From Chara braunii (taxonomy: Eukaryota > Streptophyta > Charophyceae > Charales > Characeae), in contig BFEA01000367.1 of NCBI GenBank assembly GCA_003427395.1, positions 168,005 to 200,641 of the forward strand: DNA of 32,637 bases, in the 5' to 3' direction. The notes below the pieces were generated by a model. That model did not search any database. It was given only the letters and a program-made list of their open reading frames with translations, and was not told the origin of the DNA. How positions within the stretch are numbered: position 1 is the stretch's first letter; every line of letters begins with the position of its first letter. The position numbers and the translations under genes are program-made. This document shows, one piece after another, positions 9,986 to 18,955 of the stretch.

Positions 9986-10529
9986 ATTGGGAAAAAAACA
10001 AGATGTGGCAACTTTGAGTTGCGTGGAAAGAAAAGGTCCAATAGGCAGTGTATCTTCCCTTTTCAATTTCATTGTTTTTGTATGTTTGATGGTTGCGAAG
10101 CGGCGGTTGCCTTGCGAACACTAGCTCAATCTCATACCATTTATGTTGTGATCGTGATCCTAGAAGTCTTGCTGATCGCCATTACGATTTCAGTGTTGGC
10201 CGCCATCATCATCATGGTCCGCTCGTGAAGGCGCTGCCCATCGGTGGTCCCAGTCTGGTGCTTAAGCTCACATGATGATCTCGATGTTGTGTCCTGTGTG
10301 GTCATCTCGACTTTAATCTGCCCATCGTGGTGGTATGACTTGTTAGTCCATCCTCCTCGCTTGGTGGTCATCTCCCTCGTAGCAGTGTACGCGCACTTCA
10401 GGACAACTTATGCCTTCCCAGTCGGTTCGGGTTCGGACATCATCGTTGTCGAGCGCATCGGCCCCCACGTGAGCGAGGGCCCTCCCGGCCACGTCACGTA
10501 GGAGAAACTTAAGCTTTCAACCTTTTAGA

Positions 10530-10880
10530 GACAACTCGGCGACGACACGGTAACCCGCGTCGACCCTTCGCCGCTCCGGCCGAGTGCGCCAGTTGTACAT
10601 CCCGCGGTCCCCTACGACAGAATAGGTTCCCGCGGGGCACAACTTACCTTCCCTAAGGGGCCGTCACCTTCCTTAGGGAAGTTAGGGGCGTATCCCCGCC
10701 GAGCTACCGGCCCACGTGCGAAGGCTTTTATAATGCAATTGCAGAGGTAGGCCGACCGATAGCGTTTGCTCATTCGCTGTAGCATAGGTACGCATGGTTA
10801 AACGCCAAAGTGGACCCGAACGTTGTCCGTCCCTGGGGCGCTGATCTCCCAGGAACCGGACCGACATCGGTCGACTATGA
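10530..10880 (-). repeat. Dispersed repeat R3, minus-strand copy
   Basis: The reverse complement aligns with 31,170-31,510 across several blocks: TATGCTACAGCGAA, GGTAGCTCGGCGGGGATACG, CTGTCGTAGGGG and GGCGCACTCGGCCGGAGCGG. An imperfect inverted repeat specific to this copy (TTCCCTAAGG at 10649-10658 and its complement at 10671-10680) forms a perfect 10-bp stem. The GSSAGIRP peptide is readable in both copies, but the frame is not maintained, so I call it a dispersed repeat. Confidence 0.75.
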
Positions 10881-11116
10881 CGTGATATTCCAAGCGTAAG
10901 AAAATCTCAGTCAATCCTAGTCCCTTCCTTCACAGACAATCAAAAGTTACTCAGATAAGCCTTTTCAAAAGAAGACTCAGGTCAACGTAAGTTGACTTAT
11001 CTTATGAAATCAACCTATATTTAATACAATCATGCATACGACAAAGGTTGACTTGAAATGATACTTATCAATAAAAGATCAAAGCATGACCAAAACACTA
11101 GGCAACGCTCAAATGA
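10881..11116. other. Intervening sequence with one perfect hairpin
   Basis: No gene. GTCAAC-GTAA-GTTGAC at 10981-10996 is a perfect 6-bp hairpin. Confidence 0.4.
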
Positions 11117-11960
11117 CGCCGGACTAAAATATCTCCACTCTATTTGCCAGACGGCTGGACTGTCACAACTTTTTTCGACTTGATGAGACGCATTGCCAAG
11201 TTCTTTCATACCACACTGACTGCTAGCAAGGAATATGGGCGTCCCAACTCTGACGTAAAATTAGGATGCCATTGCTTTAATGACGACGTCACTACCTTTC
11301 TAACTTTGGTGTGAATGCCATCTGCAAGTAATTCGGCTACCATTTATACAAGTCAGCGACCGACTTGAACAATCGAACACTCGATGCCTCATTAAGTCAA
11401 AGGATCTGCTTTCAAATTTTGCTGGTCGCTTTGTCCTCCTGCCCCTTGTTGACCCTACTGAAAAGGGTTGTTCTCGGCTCTAACTATCCAAGCCTTGCAT
11501 GGCATATCAATCCTATTGATCCTCACTTCTTGAGGCGAGGCCGACCACGACAAGAGTGTCTAGCCGCGCTCTGTTTCATCAAGTACCATGAACCGAGCTT
11601 CTTGTGGTTCAATTCTCCATCCACGAGTGACCCCTAAAACGACCACTAAGAGGTATGATATGGCAGCTCCCCTTAACGTGAGGCGTTTAAGAACTTACAA
11701 CTCTTCCGTGAGTAGGCGCATGTCCTCTCCCTAGGAGGTGGTCTGGGATACCCCTCGTCCTCGCCCGAGCGAACCTCGGATCTCAGAAGTCGGGCTGGCT
11801 CCGCCACAACAGCATGGTTTCCCTCCCGCCTAAGCGCCTAAGCGGTCCACTCTGAGTCGATAGCGGGGCCGGCCCCTAAGGCAACGAACCCCCGCCTCAG
11901 ATGCCTCCTAGGAAAGTGAAAAACGTCTACCACGACGGCAAACGATTCCTCGCCACCTGA
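11117..11960 (+). pseudogene. Coding-like region broken by frameshifts, unknown protein
   Basis: Three adjacent plus-strand segments read as plausible protein but in different frames. 11117-11311 includes LPDGWTVTTFFDLMRRIAKF and ends near CHCFNDDVTTFLTLV. About 11312-11481 includes KSKDLLSNFAGRFVLLPLVD. About 11482-11637 includes AWHINPIDPHFLRRGRPRQE. Each segment begins where the preceding one hits a stop, as expected for a gene with indels or for short introns I cannot place. Further coding-like reading continues to about 11960 (VYHDGKRFLAT then stop). There is no ATG-led full frame and no family I recognise. Alternatives are assembly indels in a live gene or a decayed transposon protein. 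Confidence 0.35.
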
Positions 11961-12711
11961 CGTCAATGGTAACTTAGACGAAAAAGGAGATCACAAAAGA
12001 GAAAATCATTCAGACAGATGGGCGTAGACACGGCGGGTCATTCGGAAAGAATGGGTGTCCTCAGGAAAAGTTTATGTCCAATTGATTTCTTCTTCTTTGT
12101 GTGGTCTTTTCGTTTCACGTTGACTACTAACTTCCCAACACTTCAGCATACATACAGGTGAGTAACAGAAAGCAAACATCATTCTCCCATTGCCATTGGC
12201 ATGGTTAGATTCCCCTTTTTTCAGGCATCCTTCTACCTACCTGCACATCATTTCAAACAACAATTTCAAAAGAAGACAATGCAAGTTCAGACTCACGTAA
12301 GACTTCAATTCACACGTGTAAACACACATTTCCTCTACCTTTTCAGAGAACATCCAAAGAACAGGGTCAAGCAAAGTGCAGGTTCTGAAGGGGTCTGAGT
12401 CAAAACTGACCAACTGACCTTGAGTGAAGTCGAAGAGACGGCCCACTCAAGAAGACCGTGTAAAATCACACTCCAGAGAAGACAATCGTCACAACGAGTT
12501 GCCCGCAAAGCAATTCACACCACTCCCTAGAGCACTTGCTTGCCACGACACCCTCTCAACACACAACCACCTCCCAGTAATCCAATAACACCTTTGCGGG
12601 GTTCGCACCACCGTCACTCACCTCCGCCGTCGTTACCATATCCGCCACCTCTGTCGTGAGAAACCGGCAGCTCTCACGTACTACTACTAAAACCAGTGTC
12701 GTTGCCGCAAA
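11961..12711. other. Unassigned sequence
   Basis: No gene or clear repeat. TTCAAAAGAAGAC near 12265 recurs near 10965, hinting at a weak dispersed repeat. Confidence 0.35.
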
Positions 12712-13085
12712 CATTCGGCAGCATTTCCGCACCACCGCCGTCAAACCCGTGCTGTCACCGCAAAATTTCGGCAGCACTTCCGCGTCAGCGTAAAAAAGCG
12801 TCGCCGTTACCATGCCAAAAAGGCAGAGTCTCCCCTGCACCACTTGCCGAAGACTTGCTGCCGACGTGCAAAACGGGCAAAGTTTCCCCTGCACCGCTTG
12901 CCGAAAAACCTGCCGCCGCCGTGCAAAACGGACAGAGTTTCCCCTGCACCGCTTGCTGAAAAAACTGCCACCACCGTGCAAAACGGGCAGAGTTTTCCCC
13001 TCCACCGCTTGCCGAAAACCTGCCGCCGCAGTGAAAACCGGGTAGAGTTTCCCTTGCACTTCTTGCCAAAAAACCTGCCACGAAC
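12712..13085 (+). repeat. Minisatellite: ~55-bp unit, 4-5 copies, plus a preceding 57-bp pair
   Basis: Units start with AGTTTCCCCTGCACC or a close variant at 12827, 12881, 12936, 12991 and 13046. Each carries GCTTGCCGAAAAACCTGCCG and GTGCAAAACGG. Just upstream, CGCAAACATTCGGCAGCA and CGCAAAATTTCGGCAGCA form a related pair (12712-12790). Because 55 is not a multiple of three, every frame on both strands stays open by periodicity, which explains the long frames here without any gene. Confidence 0.9.
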
Positions 13086-13356
13086 AGCAGCACGTCCTGC
13101 GGGCACCCCGCCGCACGGTGGCTATGGCAGCCTCTCCCTTCCTCACCCACTACAGACCTCCACTCCACTTCTTCCTCTCACTCACTGCTCCTCAGCACTC
13201 TGGCAGCATAATGCTGCTCTCCACACCATACTCAATCAGAATGTGGGCAGCACCTCAACTGAGTGAGGATGCTGCTAGCCAGCCCTGCTTTTATAGTTGG
13301 GCTGGAGTGGTGGGCAGCCACTTGGGGCTCAGCCAAAAAAACGGGATTGAGCCTAA

Positions 13357-13413
13357 CCCTCGATCTGAAATTCGATCGAGGGCTGAGAATCTTGATGTTC
13401 CACTAGGAACATC
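13357..13413. repeat. Two adjacent perfect hairpins
   Basis: CCCTCGATC (13357-13365) pairs with GATCGAGGG (13374-13382) across an 8-nt loop. GATGTTCC (13394-13401) pairs with GGAACATC (13406-13413) across ACTA. Eleven bases separate them. Both arms are perfect. Confidence 0.8.
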
Positions 13414-13862
13414 TAGTCCCTGACTTTGGTTATGCACCTGACCGCCACGCACGCCGGGCGCAGTCCAAAATGGCAGTACCAAGCCATTGCAAGACTGCAT
13501 GCTCAGCTTGAACAGATGCAGTCCCATCAGCCCCTAGAAGCTTCTGGGGCTGTATCTGTTCCACGACCGCAGCCACATAGACGGCCGCTATCTTTTCTAA
13601 CTTCTTTTTCCTCTCCCCCTTTTTTCTTTCTCTACCCCCTCGTTTCCTTGTGTAGGGGCAGCTCTTTTCCCCAAAACGAGTCGCCTCCTAGTCACTTCGC
13701 AGAGCCTAAGTCAAGCTCAGCAGGGTCTTCCTACCCCTGCTGCGCGCGCCCGTACCCGGGCGCAATCGGTGCCAGGTACAGGCAACGATCTGCAGCCCGT
13801 TTTCCAAGCAAACGGGCGCAGATCTTTCCCTATACGCCAAAAGGGGGACTCAAAGGGTCACC

Positions 13863-13866
<4 letters not shown>

Positions 13867-13940
<74 letters not shown>
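13867..13940 (+). repeat. (TC)n microsatellite
   Basis: About 37 TC units. Flanking sequence to 14110 has no recognised gene; frames through it are Ser/Leu runs. Confidence 0.95.
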
Positions 13941-13942
<2 letters not shown>

Positions 13943-14110
13943 CCTCCTATCACCTCAATATGCCTGAATACAGCCGCATTCATGCGGCTGATTCATTCGG
14001 CCCTGCCACCCTGCCGATGGCTGTCGAGGCCCAGCTTCCTGAAGAGTCGGTGGAAGTCCGATGAAACAGCCTGGCAGTCACAACCCGTTAGTCAAAAACG
14101 AACGGGTGAT

Positions 14111-14192
14111 GTAATACCAAAATAAGAAGAAGAAAAAAAAAAGTCTAAAGAAAAGAAAAAACAAAATTTAAGAGGAATCTCAAGCAAAATCT

Positions 14193-14224
<32 letters not shown>

Positions 14225-14227
14225 AAA
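14111..14227 (+). repeat. A-rich low-complexity tract
   Basis: Mostly A with scattered G, including AAAAAG repeats and a terminal A-run. Confidence 0.85.
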
Positions 14228-14456
14228 CGAAACGAACTTACCTCGTTTGCAAAACATAGTCCCCCGTTTCTTGGTGTTGCCAAGTGCACTGGGGCTTGAG
14301 AAGCCCCAGTCACTTCCGAAGGCGACATCTGTCGCTTCACAGTTAGTTTAGTTTTAGTTTATTTATTTTTTTCCTTCTCCCGCTAGCTTATGCCAACGGT
14401 CGTGGCCTTCCACGACATGTCGGGATACAGCCCCGAGATCGATCCCGACCGGGATC

Positions 14457-14461
<5 letters not shown>

Positions 14462-14495
<34 letters not shown>
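14462..14495 (+). repeat. (AT)n microsatellite
   Basis: Seventeen AT units. Confidence 0.95.
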
Positions 14496-14499
<4 letters not shown>

Positions 14500-14535
14500 T
14501 TGCATGTCATCCTTGCGCAGGGGCCATGCTAACTT

Positions 14536-14586
14536 GCACGGCCGATCTCGGCCGTGCTGTTGGCGTGAATACCCTTACAAGGGTAT
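14536..14586. repeat. Hairpin followed by shared 18-bp palindrome
   Basis: GCACGGCC (14536-14543) pairs with GGCCGTGC (14550-14557) around GATCTC. Eleven bases on is ATACCCTTACAAGGGTAT (14569-14586), identical to 1420-1437. The bases before the palindrome are also similar in the two places (GTTGGCGTGA versus GTTGTCGGTGCGA), so both are probably the terminus of one repeat family. Confidence 0.65.
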
Positions 14587-15298
14587 CCGCCCTGCGTTTT
14601 GCAAATAATAGGAAGGTTGGTTAAACCAGGGCTTGGAATGTTCGCGCAGGATGTGGTGGGTGTCTGCGCATAGATTAAAGGTTATTAGAATCGGAAGGAT
14701 GCGTGAGCGCGCAGTTTTAAGGCGCGCGTGTGATTTTTCGTTGTTGATTGTGTAGCTAGCTTAGTTGACTGGCCGGAAAGAGCTGTTTTTGTTTTGTCCG
14801 GCACGATTGACCGGCAGCGGGTCTGGCGCACAGGGAGGCGCGTGGGGCAGCTGCGACAAAGTTAGGTAAGCCGGCATGGGCGCTTGGTGACTACGTGCAT
14901 AGTTGTAAGGTGGGGAGAAGGCCCATGCCCGTTTCTCGGCCTCGGACGATAAGCTGCATTGCCTTATGTAGGGCTTCACGGATGTTGGTCATAGGTTTGG
15001 GCTTAGCCCTATAGGTTATGGTATTGGATTGTTGCTATGGAGATATGGGAATCAAAGCCAGTGAGCGACGGTGCAAGAGCAGCGGAGGAGTCTGGAGGGA
15101 ACCATGGGGTTGAGGGCCTGACGGGGCTATCCCCTTTAGTTTTGTTGGAGGGCATGGCGAAGGGCCCGACCTACAGGACTTGCAAGATGCCAGTAACTGA
15201 CCCTTACAAAACTGGGTTTCATAAGTTTTCCTTGTTTTGATAACAGTCCCGTCCGTTTTGGGACACGGTGCCCTGACCGGGGTTGGTACCCAGGAGCT
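14587..15298. other. Unassigned sequence
   Basis: No gene supported; moderately GC-rich with short frames only. Confidence 0.35.
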
Positions 15299-15345
15299 TA
15301 GCTCAGTGGGTACACTTATGAAATGTTGGAGTACCGGCCGCGTAC
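15299..15345 (+). mobile_element. tRNA-like head of composite SINE, second copy
   Basis: TAGCTCAGTGGGTAC is a close match to a tRNA A-box (D arm), followed by ACTTATGAAATGTTGGAGT, which resembles TACCTATGAACTTTTAAAGT at 9099-9118. No convincing B-box follows. A body of about 135 bp separates it from the U6-like part. Confidence 0.45.
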
Positions 15346-15479
15346 GGGACCAGGTGAGACGAGCACGACGGGCAGAAAAACCCGGATATTCGGGTTTGCC
15401 TAGGTACGGCGCTTGCACCAGTAGGCCCGTATAGGGCTGTGGGACCTTCGATGAGGCCACGGGGCACTACCGCGGCTGA

Positions 15480-15584
15480 GTCCTTCGGGACATCCGTTAA
15501 AACTGGAACGATACAGGAAAAATTAGCGTGGCTCCTGCGCACGGTTGGCACACATAAAATAGGAGTAGATCCTCTTTTTTTTTT
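15480..15584 (+). ncRNA. U6 snRNA-like sequence, near full length, probable pseudogene or SINE part
   Basis: U6 is the catalytic RNA of the spliceosome and is made by Pol III. Here GTCCTTCGGGACATCC, then AAAACTGGAACGATACAG, ATTAGCGTGGC and CTCCTGCGCA follow plant U6 order. The end, CACATAAAATAGGAGTAGATCC, runs into a T10 tract (15575-15584) that would serve as a Pol III terminator. The length of about 95 nt before the T tract is near the roughly 102 nt of U6. The invariant ACAGAGA box reads ACAGGAA, which should disable splicing; the following AGC is kept. No clear plant upstream element was seen. A second, more diverged copy at 8987-9070, also preceded by a tRNA-like part, favours a retroposed composite over a working gene. 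Confidence 0.6.
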
Positions 15585-16059
15585 CTTCTGTTGATTGTTC
15601 GTCGTGCTAGCTTTTGCAACGCCAGCCGCGGCAGGTTGCTCGGTAGTAGATCGTTAATTCTGGTTGGTTCCGACGCAAGGAGGAAGGACGGAGGCGGACT
15701 GTTGTCGGGGCACTGTGCCAAACGGGGTAGGAGGACGGAGTAGTGACGGGCACGAGGACAGGGGAAGCTGGCAGCAGATAGCGGGAGGTAGGAAGTAACC
15801 GGGCGCCTTCCTGCACCAAGTGCACTCCCGAGGTAAGAGGTTTGGAAATGGGCCGGAGCGGAGCACTGTGGGCGAGGCGGACAAGCGACGGGCGGAGCGG
15901 AGTCCTGCAGTCTTCGGGCTAGCCACTACGGTGTGGGCGCTATAGGGTCGAAGGAGAGAGAGGCGAGGAAACGAGCCGGGGGGGGCGCGAACGAGGAAAG
16001 ACAAACGGATGAACCCGGACGGAAAATCGCACCGGGTGCATTCGAAAGTAAGTTAGGGG
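15585..16059. other. Unassigned GC-rich sequence
   Basis: Short frames on the minus strand are Pro/Ser-rich and have no recognisable motif. Confidence 0.35.
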
Positions 16060-16560
16060 GAGTATTTATGGCGGGTTGAAGAACTCGCAGCTCACTCAAT
16101 CCTTGACGGAGTTGGGCGAGCCGAGAGTCGAATCCAGGGTTTTGGGGGCGGGCGACCTGGATTCTGAGGTCAGATAGGGGTGAAAATTAGTGTAGGGAGT
16201 GTTAGCAGAGAAAGGGGTGGCGCGGGGAGTTGGTAGGACTCGGCCATAGCAAGGATGGAGAGGCGATTTGTCGCTCGATCCTTAACGAAGTCGAGCGAAG
16301 CGAGGTGACAAACAAGGGATTTCGGGGTAGGCGACTTCAAATTCGGGGTTAGTCTTAGCTAAAAGTTAGTAAACTCGAAGTACTAAGAGGGACGAATGCA
16401 CCGAGCTATGGCGGGCTCAGGGGATAAAAGCGTCACTCGCTCCTCAGTGAAATCGGGTAGAAGAAGGCTCTAGCCAGGGGTTTTTGGGTGCAGCGAGTGT
16501 GGTAGTAGTGCTAGTTTCGTCTGTAGATTAGTAACTCGGCCAGGGGAGGCGTTAAGGGCT
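16060..16560 (+). repeat. Tandem array of a ~165-bp stem-loop repeat, 3 copies
   Basis: Units near 16075-16200, 16240-16385 and 16400-16560 each contain a CTCGCTCNATCCTTNACGAAGT-like segment, then a GGGGTTTTGGGG-like tract, a GGCGAC segment and TTAGTAAACTCG-like ends. In unit 2 TCGCTCGA (16271-16278) pairs perfectly with TCGAGCGA (16291-16298). Unit 1 keeps the pairing in part, with one wobble and one mismatch. A fourth copy lies at 9870-9985. Confidence 0.6.
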
Positions 16561-17564
16561 ACGCTCCGGGAGGAGGGACGACCCTCAGATTTCGGAATGT
16601 ATCTACCCGCACTCTAGCGGAAGATTCATACGAGTTTACCCGCCACTATTGAAGGAAGTACGGCCACGGGCGAAGCAGGCGTAGTGAAGCGAAGGAGGGA
16701 AGGTGTTTCTTTTTTTGACTGATGTCGCTCCTCGTTCCGCTACCACTACCTCATGAAGCCATGATCTCAGGGCCAGTGACACAGTTCAGTGTATCGCGGA
16801 TGTGGCAGCGCACGGTGCGCACGAAAGGTGAGAGAGAGTGTAAACTTACTCTGAGAACGGGCGATGCGGGATAGACCTGAAGACGAGTTACGGGGTCAAA
16901 CTGCCGTATAGTAAGCAGATAGCTTAGGGGAAGTCAACCTACCTGCGATCTGGTGCGCTGCACATCGGGACGAGGGGGGGGGGGGAAACGAAGTGGGGAG
17001 CCGGTATACTTTTGCCATCAGCGGCAGGGCTCAAAGCGACCCGGCTTTCGGTGTCGTCGGAGAAAGTGAGGGAATGGGGTTTACTAATGCATTACCGACT
17101 CTCTGTGCGGAGCATCGAGGTATACCGACCTGCTGATCAATGGCCTGCTCATGCTGTTGGGCAAGGTAGTGTGAGCTTGGCACATGACCCAGAGCACCCA
17201 TGGGGGGCCGGTGTGTCGCTCAACTGCAGCATCAGGAAGCGGTAGAGGCATAGGGCTAGGCGGAGTCGGGCAGGCAGCGGAAAGGTAAGTTTGGTGCTTG
17301 ACTAAGAAGCGGCCTGGCCTATTGTGCGCTAGGGACTGCTGTTGTGGCTGGCCGCTATGTACTACGCATGAACTGTACTACGGATGAACTGCCGCCGCTG
17401 GAGACTGCCCACAGGATGGCTGCTGCGTACTAGCCGCGAGACTATTGCTGTGACTGTTGACTGTGCACGGGTGGCTGCTGCTGACCCGTTGCTGCTGTGT
17501 CTATGGGCTGTGCCCGGGCCGCTGTTGCAGGTTGTTGCATGTCGCTGCGTACCCTGTGTCGTCC
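16561..17564. other. Unassigned sequence; G-run at 16973-16984
   Basis: No gene recognised. G-run near 16975; GCTGCTG/CTGTTG-rich stretch 17330-17560. Confidence 0.35.
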
Positions 17565-17645
17565 CCCGTACGTCGTACGGGGGGTCTCCGTATGGCCCGT
17601 GCGTACAGACGTACGGACGCCCATACGGCCGTACGAGGGTGATTT
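17565..17645. repeat. CGTACGG palindrome cluster, copy 1
   Basis: Repeated CGTACG, CCGTATGG, CGTACGGACG and CATACGGCCGTACG blocks, a self-complementary GC-rich tract. The same kind of tract recurs at 18840-18955. Confidence 0.75.
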
Positions 17646-17686
17646 GGGGCCCAAAAAAAGTGCAAAAAAAAAAACAAAAAATATGG

Positions 17687-17715
17687 GGTTGTAGATCTTG
17701 AAAAGATCTACAACC
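17687..17715. repeat. Perfect 13-bp inverted repeat beside (TA)n
   Basis: GGTTGTAGATCTT (17687-17699) and its exact complement (17703-17715) are separated by 3 nt. ATAT on both sides (17681-17684 and 17716-17719) extends the symmetry with a 2-nt bulge. (TA)n follows to 17733. Confidence 0.85.
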
Positions 17716-17844
17716 ATATATATATATATATATTTTAACCTTTCGAAGGATTTTTCAAAAATCAAAAACAAAAAGGGACGAGGAAAAAAAAGAAAAAAGA
17801 AAAAAACTCGTAGAAGAAAAAAAAAGGGGCAGTTGCCCGGCATG

Positions 17845-17883
17845 CATGTGTGTGTGTGCTCGCGGGGGGGAGGCGACCCCCCC

Positions 17884-17917
<34 letters not shown>

Positions 17918-17952
17918 AAAAAGAAAAAAAGAAAAAAAGAAAGTGGCGGCTG

Positions 17953-17991
<39 letters not shown>

Positions 17992-18022
17992 GTGTGTTCA
18001 GGGGGGGGAGGCGACCCCCCCA

Positions 18023-18053
<31 letters not shown>

Positions 18054-18078
18054 AAAAAAAGATAAAAAGAAAAAAAAA
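17845..18078 (+). repeat. Tandem duplication: (GT)n, G7/C7 hairpin, (CAAT)n, A-rich
   Basis: Two consecutive units have the same order. Unit 1 has (TG)n, then G7-AGGCGA-C7 (17864-17883), then (ATCA)n, then A-rich. Unit 2 has (GT)n, then G8-AGGCGA-C7 (18001-18021), (ATCA)n and A-rich, and runs into the gap. The block probably broke the assembly. Confidence 0.9.
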
Positions 18079-18170
18079 NNNNNNNNNNNNNNNNNNNNNN
18101 NNNNNNNNNNNNNNNNNNNNNNNNNNNNNNNNNNNNNNNNNNNNNNNNNNNNNNNNNNNNNNNNNNNNNN
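18079..18170. other. Assembly gap, 92 N
   Basis: Ninety-two consecutive N between an A-rich tract and sequence duplicated from 29,450 onward. Its odd length suggests a size estimated from read pairs or a patched gap. Confidence 1.
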
Positions 18171-18731
18171 CCCTCAACGTTGATCTTCATTACCAGCTCA
18201 TCTACACCGTCATAATTAAGTATGGCGGTGATCCAGGGCCTTTCCCCGGACACGGGTTTCCAGCGGGCCTGGTGATACCAATACCCGGGCCTATACCCAT
18301 GCAGCGCCACAGCTGCCCTTTCTCTATAGACAATGTCGACCCGATAGACAGCACAGCGCAAAGTCACCAACTCCCGATAGCACACCTCCCTCCACCGGAG
18401 CCTGCGACACAGACAGCGTGCTACCGGGTGGCTCGTCGCGGATGTTACCCCGACTCACTCTTCTTTCTTATAGGGTTTTCCTCTGCGTTCTGAATAAGGG
18501 ACTTAGATTAGTCCTTTTCAGACTCTACCGCTTTCCAAGAATTTTAAAAACAATAAATTAATAATTAACTCTTAGAAACTAACACTCAAGCCCAGAACCC
18601 AACGGTTGATCGCGCATTAAACTCACACTTGTCATTCCCAGACCCTCGCAGTATGACTGCAGGTTTGGCATTGTGGTCCCATAACATGGTACTAGAAGTC
18701 ACTTCTCCCTTTTCAAATTGCAGCGCAGGCC
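18171..18731. other. Artefactual duplicate of 29450-30010 (truncated copy of the spliced gene)
   Basis: The blocks I compared are identical to 29450-30010 at a constant offset of 11,279, and the match ends exactly where the adapter begins. It contains part of exon 2, the intron and part of exon 1 of the minus-strand gene annotated at 29068-30065. Treat it as library-derived, not as a second gene copy. Confidence 0.9.
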
Positions 18732-18769
18732 CTGTCTCTTATACACATCTAGATGTGTATAAGAGACAG
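18732..18769. other. Nextera mate-pair junction adapter (contaminant)
   Basis: CTGTCTCTTATACACATCT (18732-18750) followed at once by its reverse complement (18751-18769). This is the Tn5 mosaic end in the head-to-head form made when Nextera mate-pair fragments are circularised. It is synthetic and not part of the genome. Confidence 0.97.
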
Positions 18770-18839
18770 CCCTGACACCCGACCCCCCCCCAGCCCATCC
18801 ACCCCCTCAAAACCCCCCCGGAAGGCCACACACGGAGGG

Positions 18840-18955
18840 CCCGAATTCCGTACGTACGGCCCGTACTGAGGGCGGGGGGGCCGTACGTACGGTCGTACGG
18901 GAAAACGTACAGCCCGTATACGTACGGCCGTATACACAGTGTGTACCGATGGTGA
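18840..18955. repeat. CGTACGG palindrome cluster, copy 2
   Basis: Dense CGTACGTACGG, GGCCGTACGT, CGTATACGTACGGCCG blocks, as at 17565-17645. Sequence 18770-18839 before it is C-rich. Confidence 0.75.

Noticed and set aside
12556-13168. Long overlapping open frames on both strands (up to 196 codons)
   Set aside because: Explained by the 55-bp minisatellite: the period is not a multiple of three, so one stop-free unit opens all frames. No domain seen.
17884-18050. CRISPR-like repeats
   Set aside because: These are plain (CAAT)n microsatellites with no spacers, in a eukaryotic context.
18272-18493. Second copy of a 73-codon frame also seen at 29551-29772
   Set aside because: It is in the artefactual duplicate and antisense to the spliced gene.
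18171-18731. True segmental duplication of 29450-30010
   Set aside because: The match ends precisely at a synthetic mate-pair adapter and starts at a gap, so an artefact explains it better.
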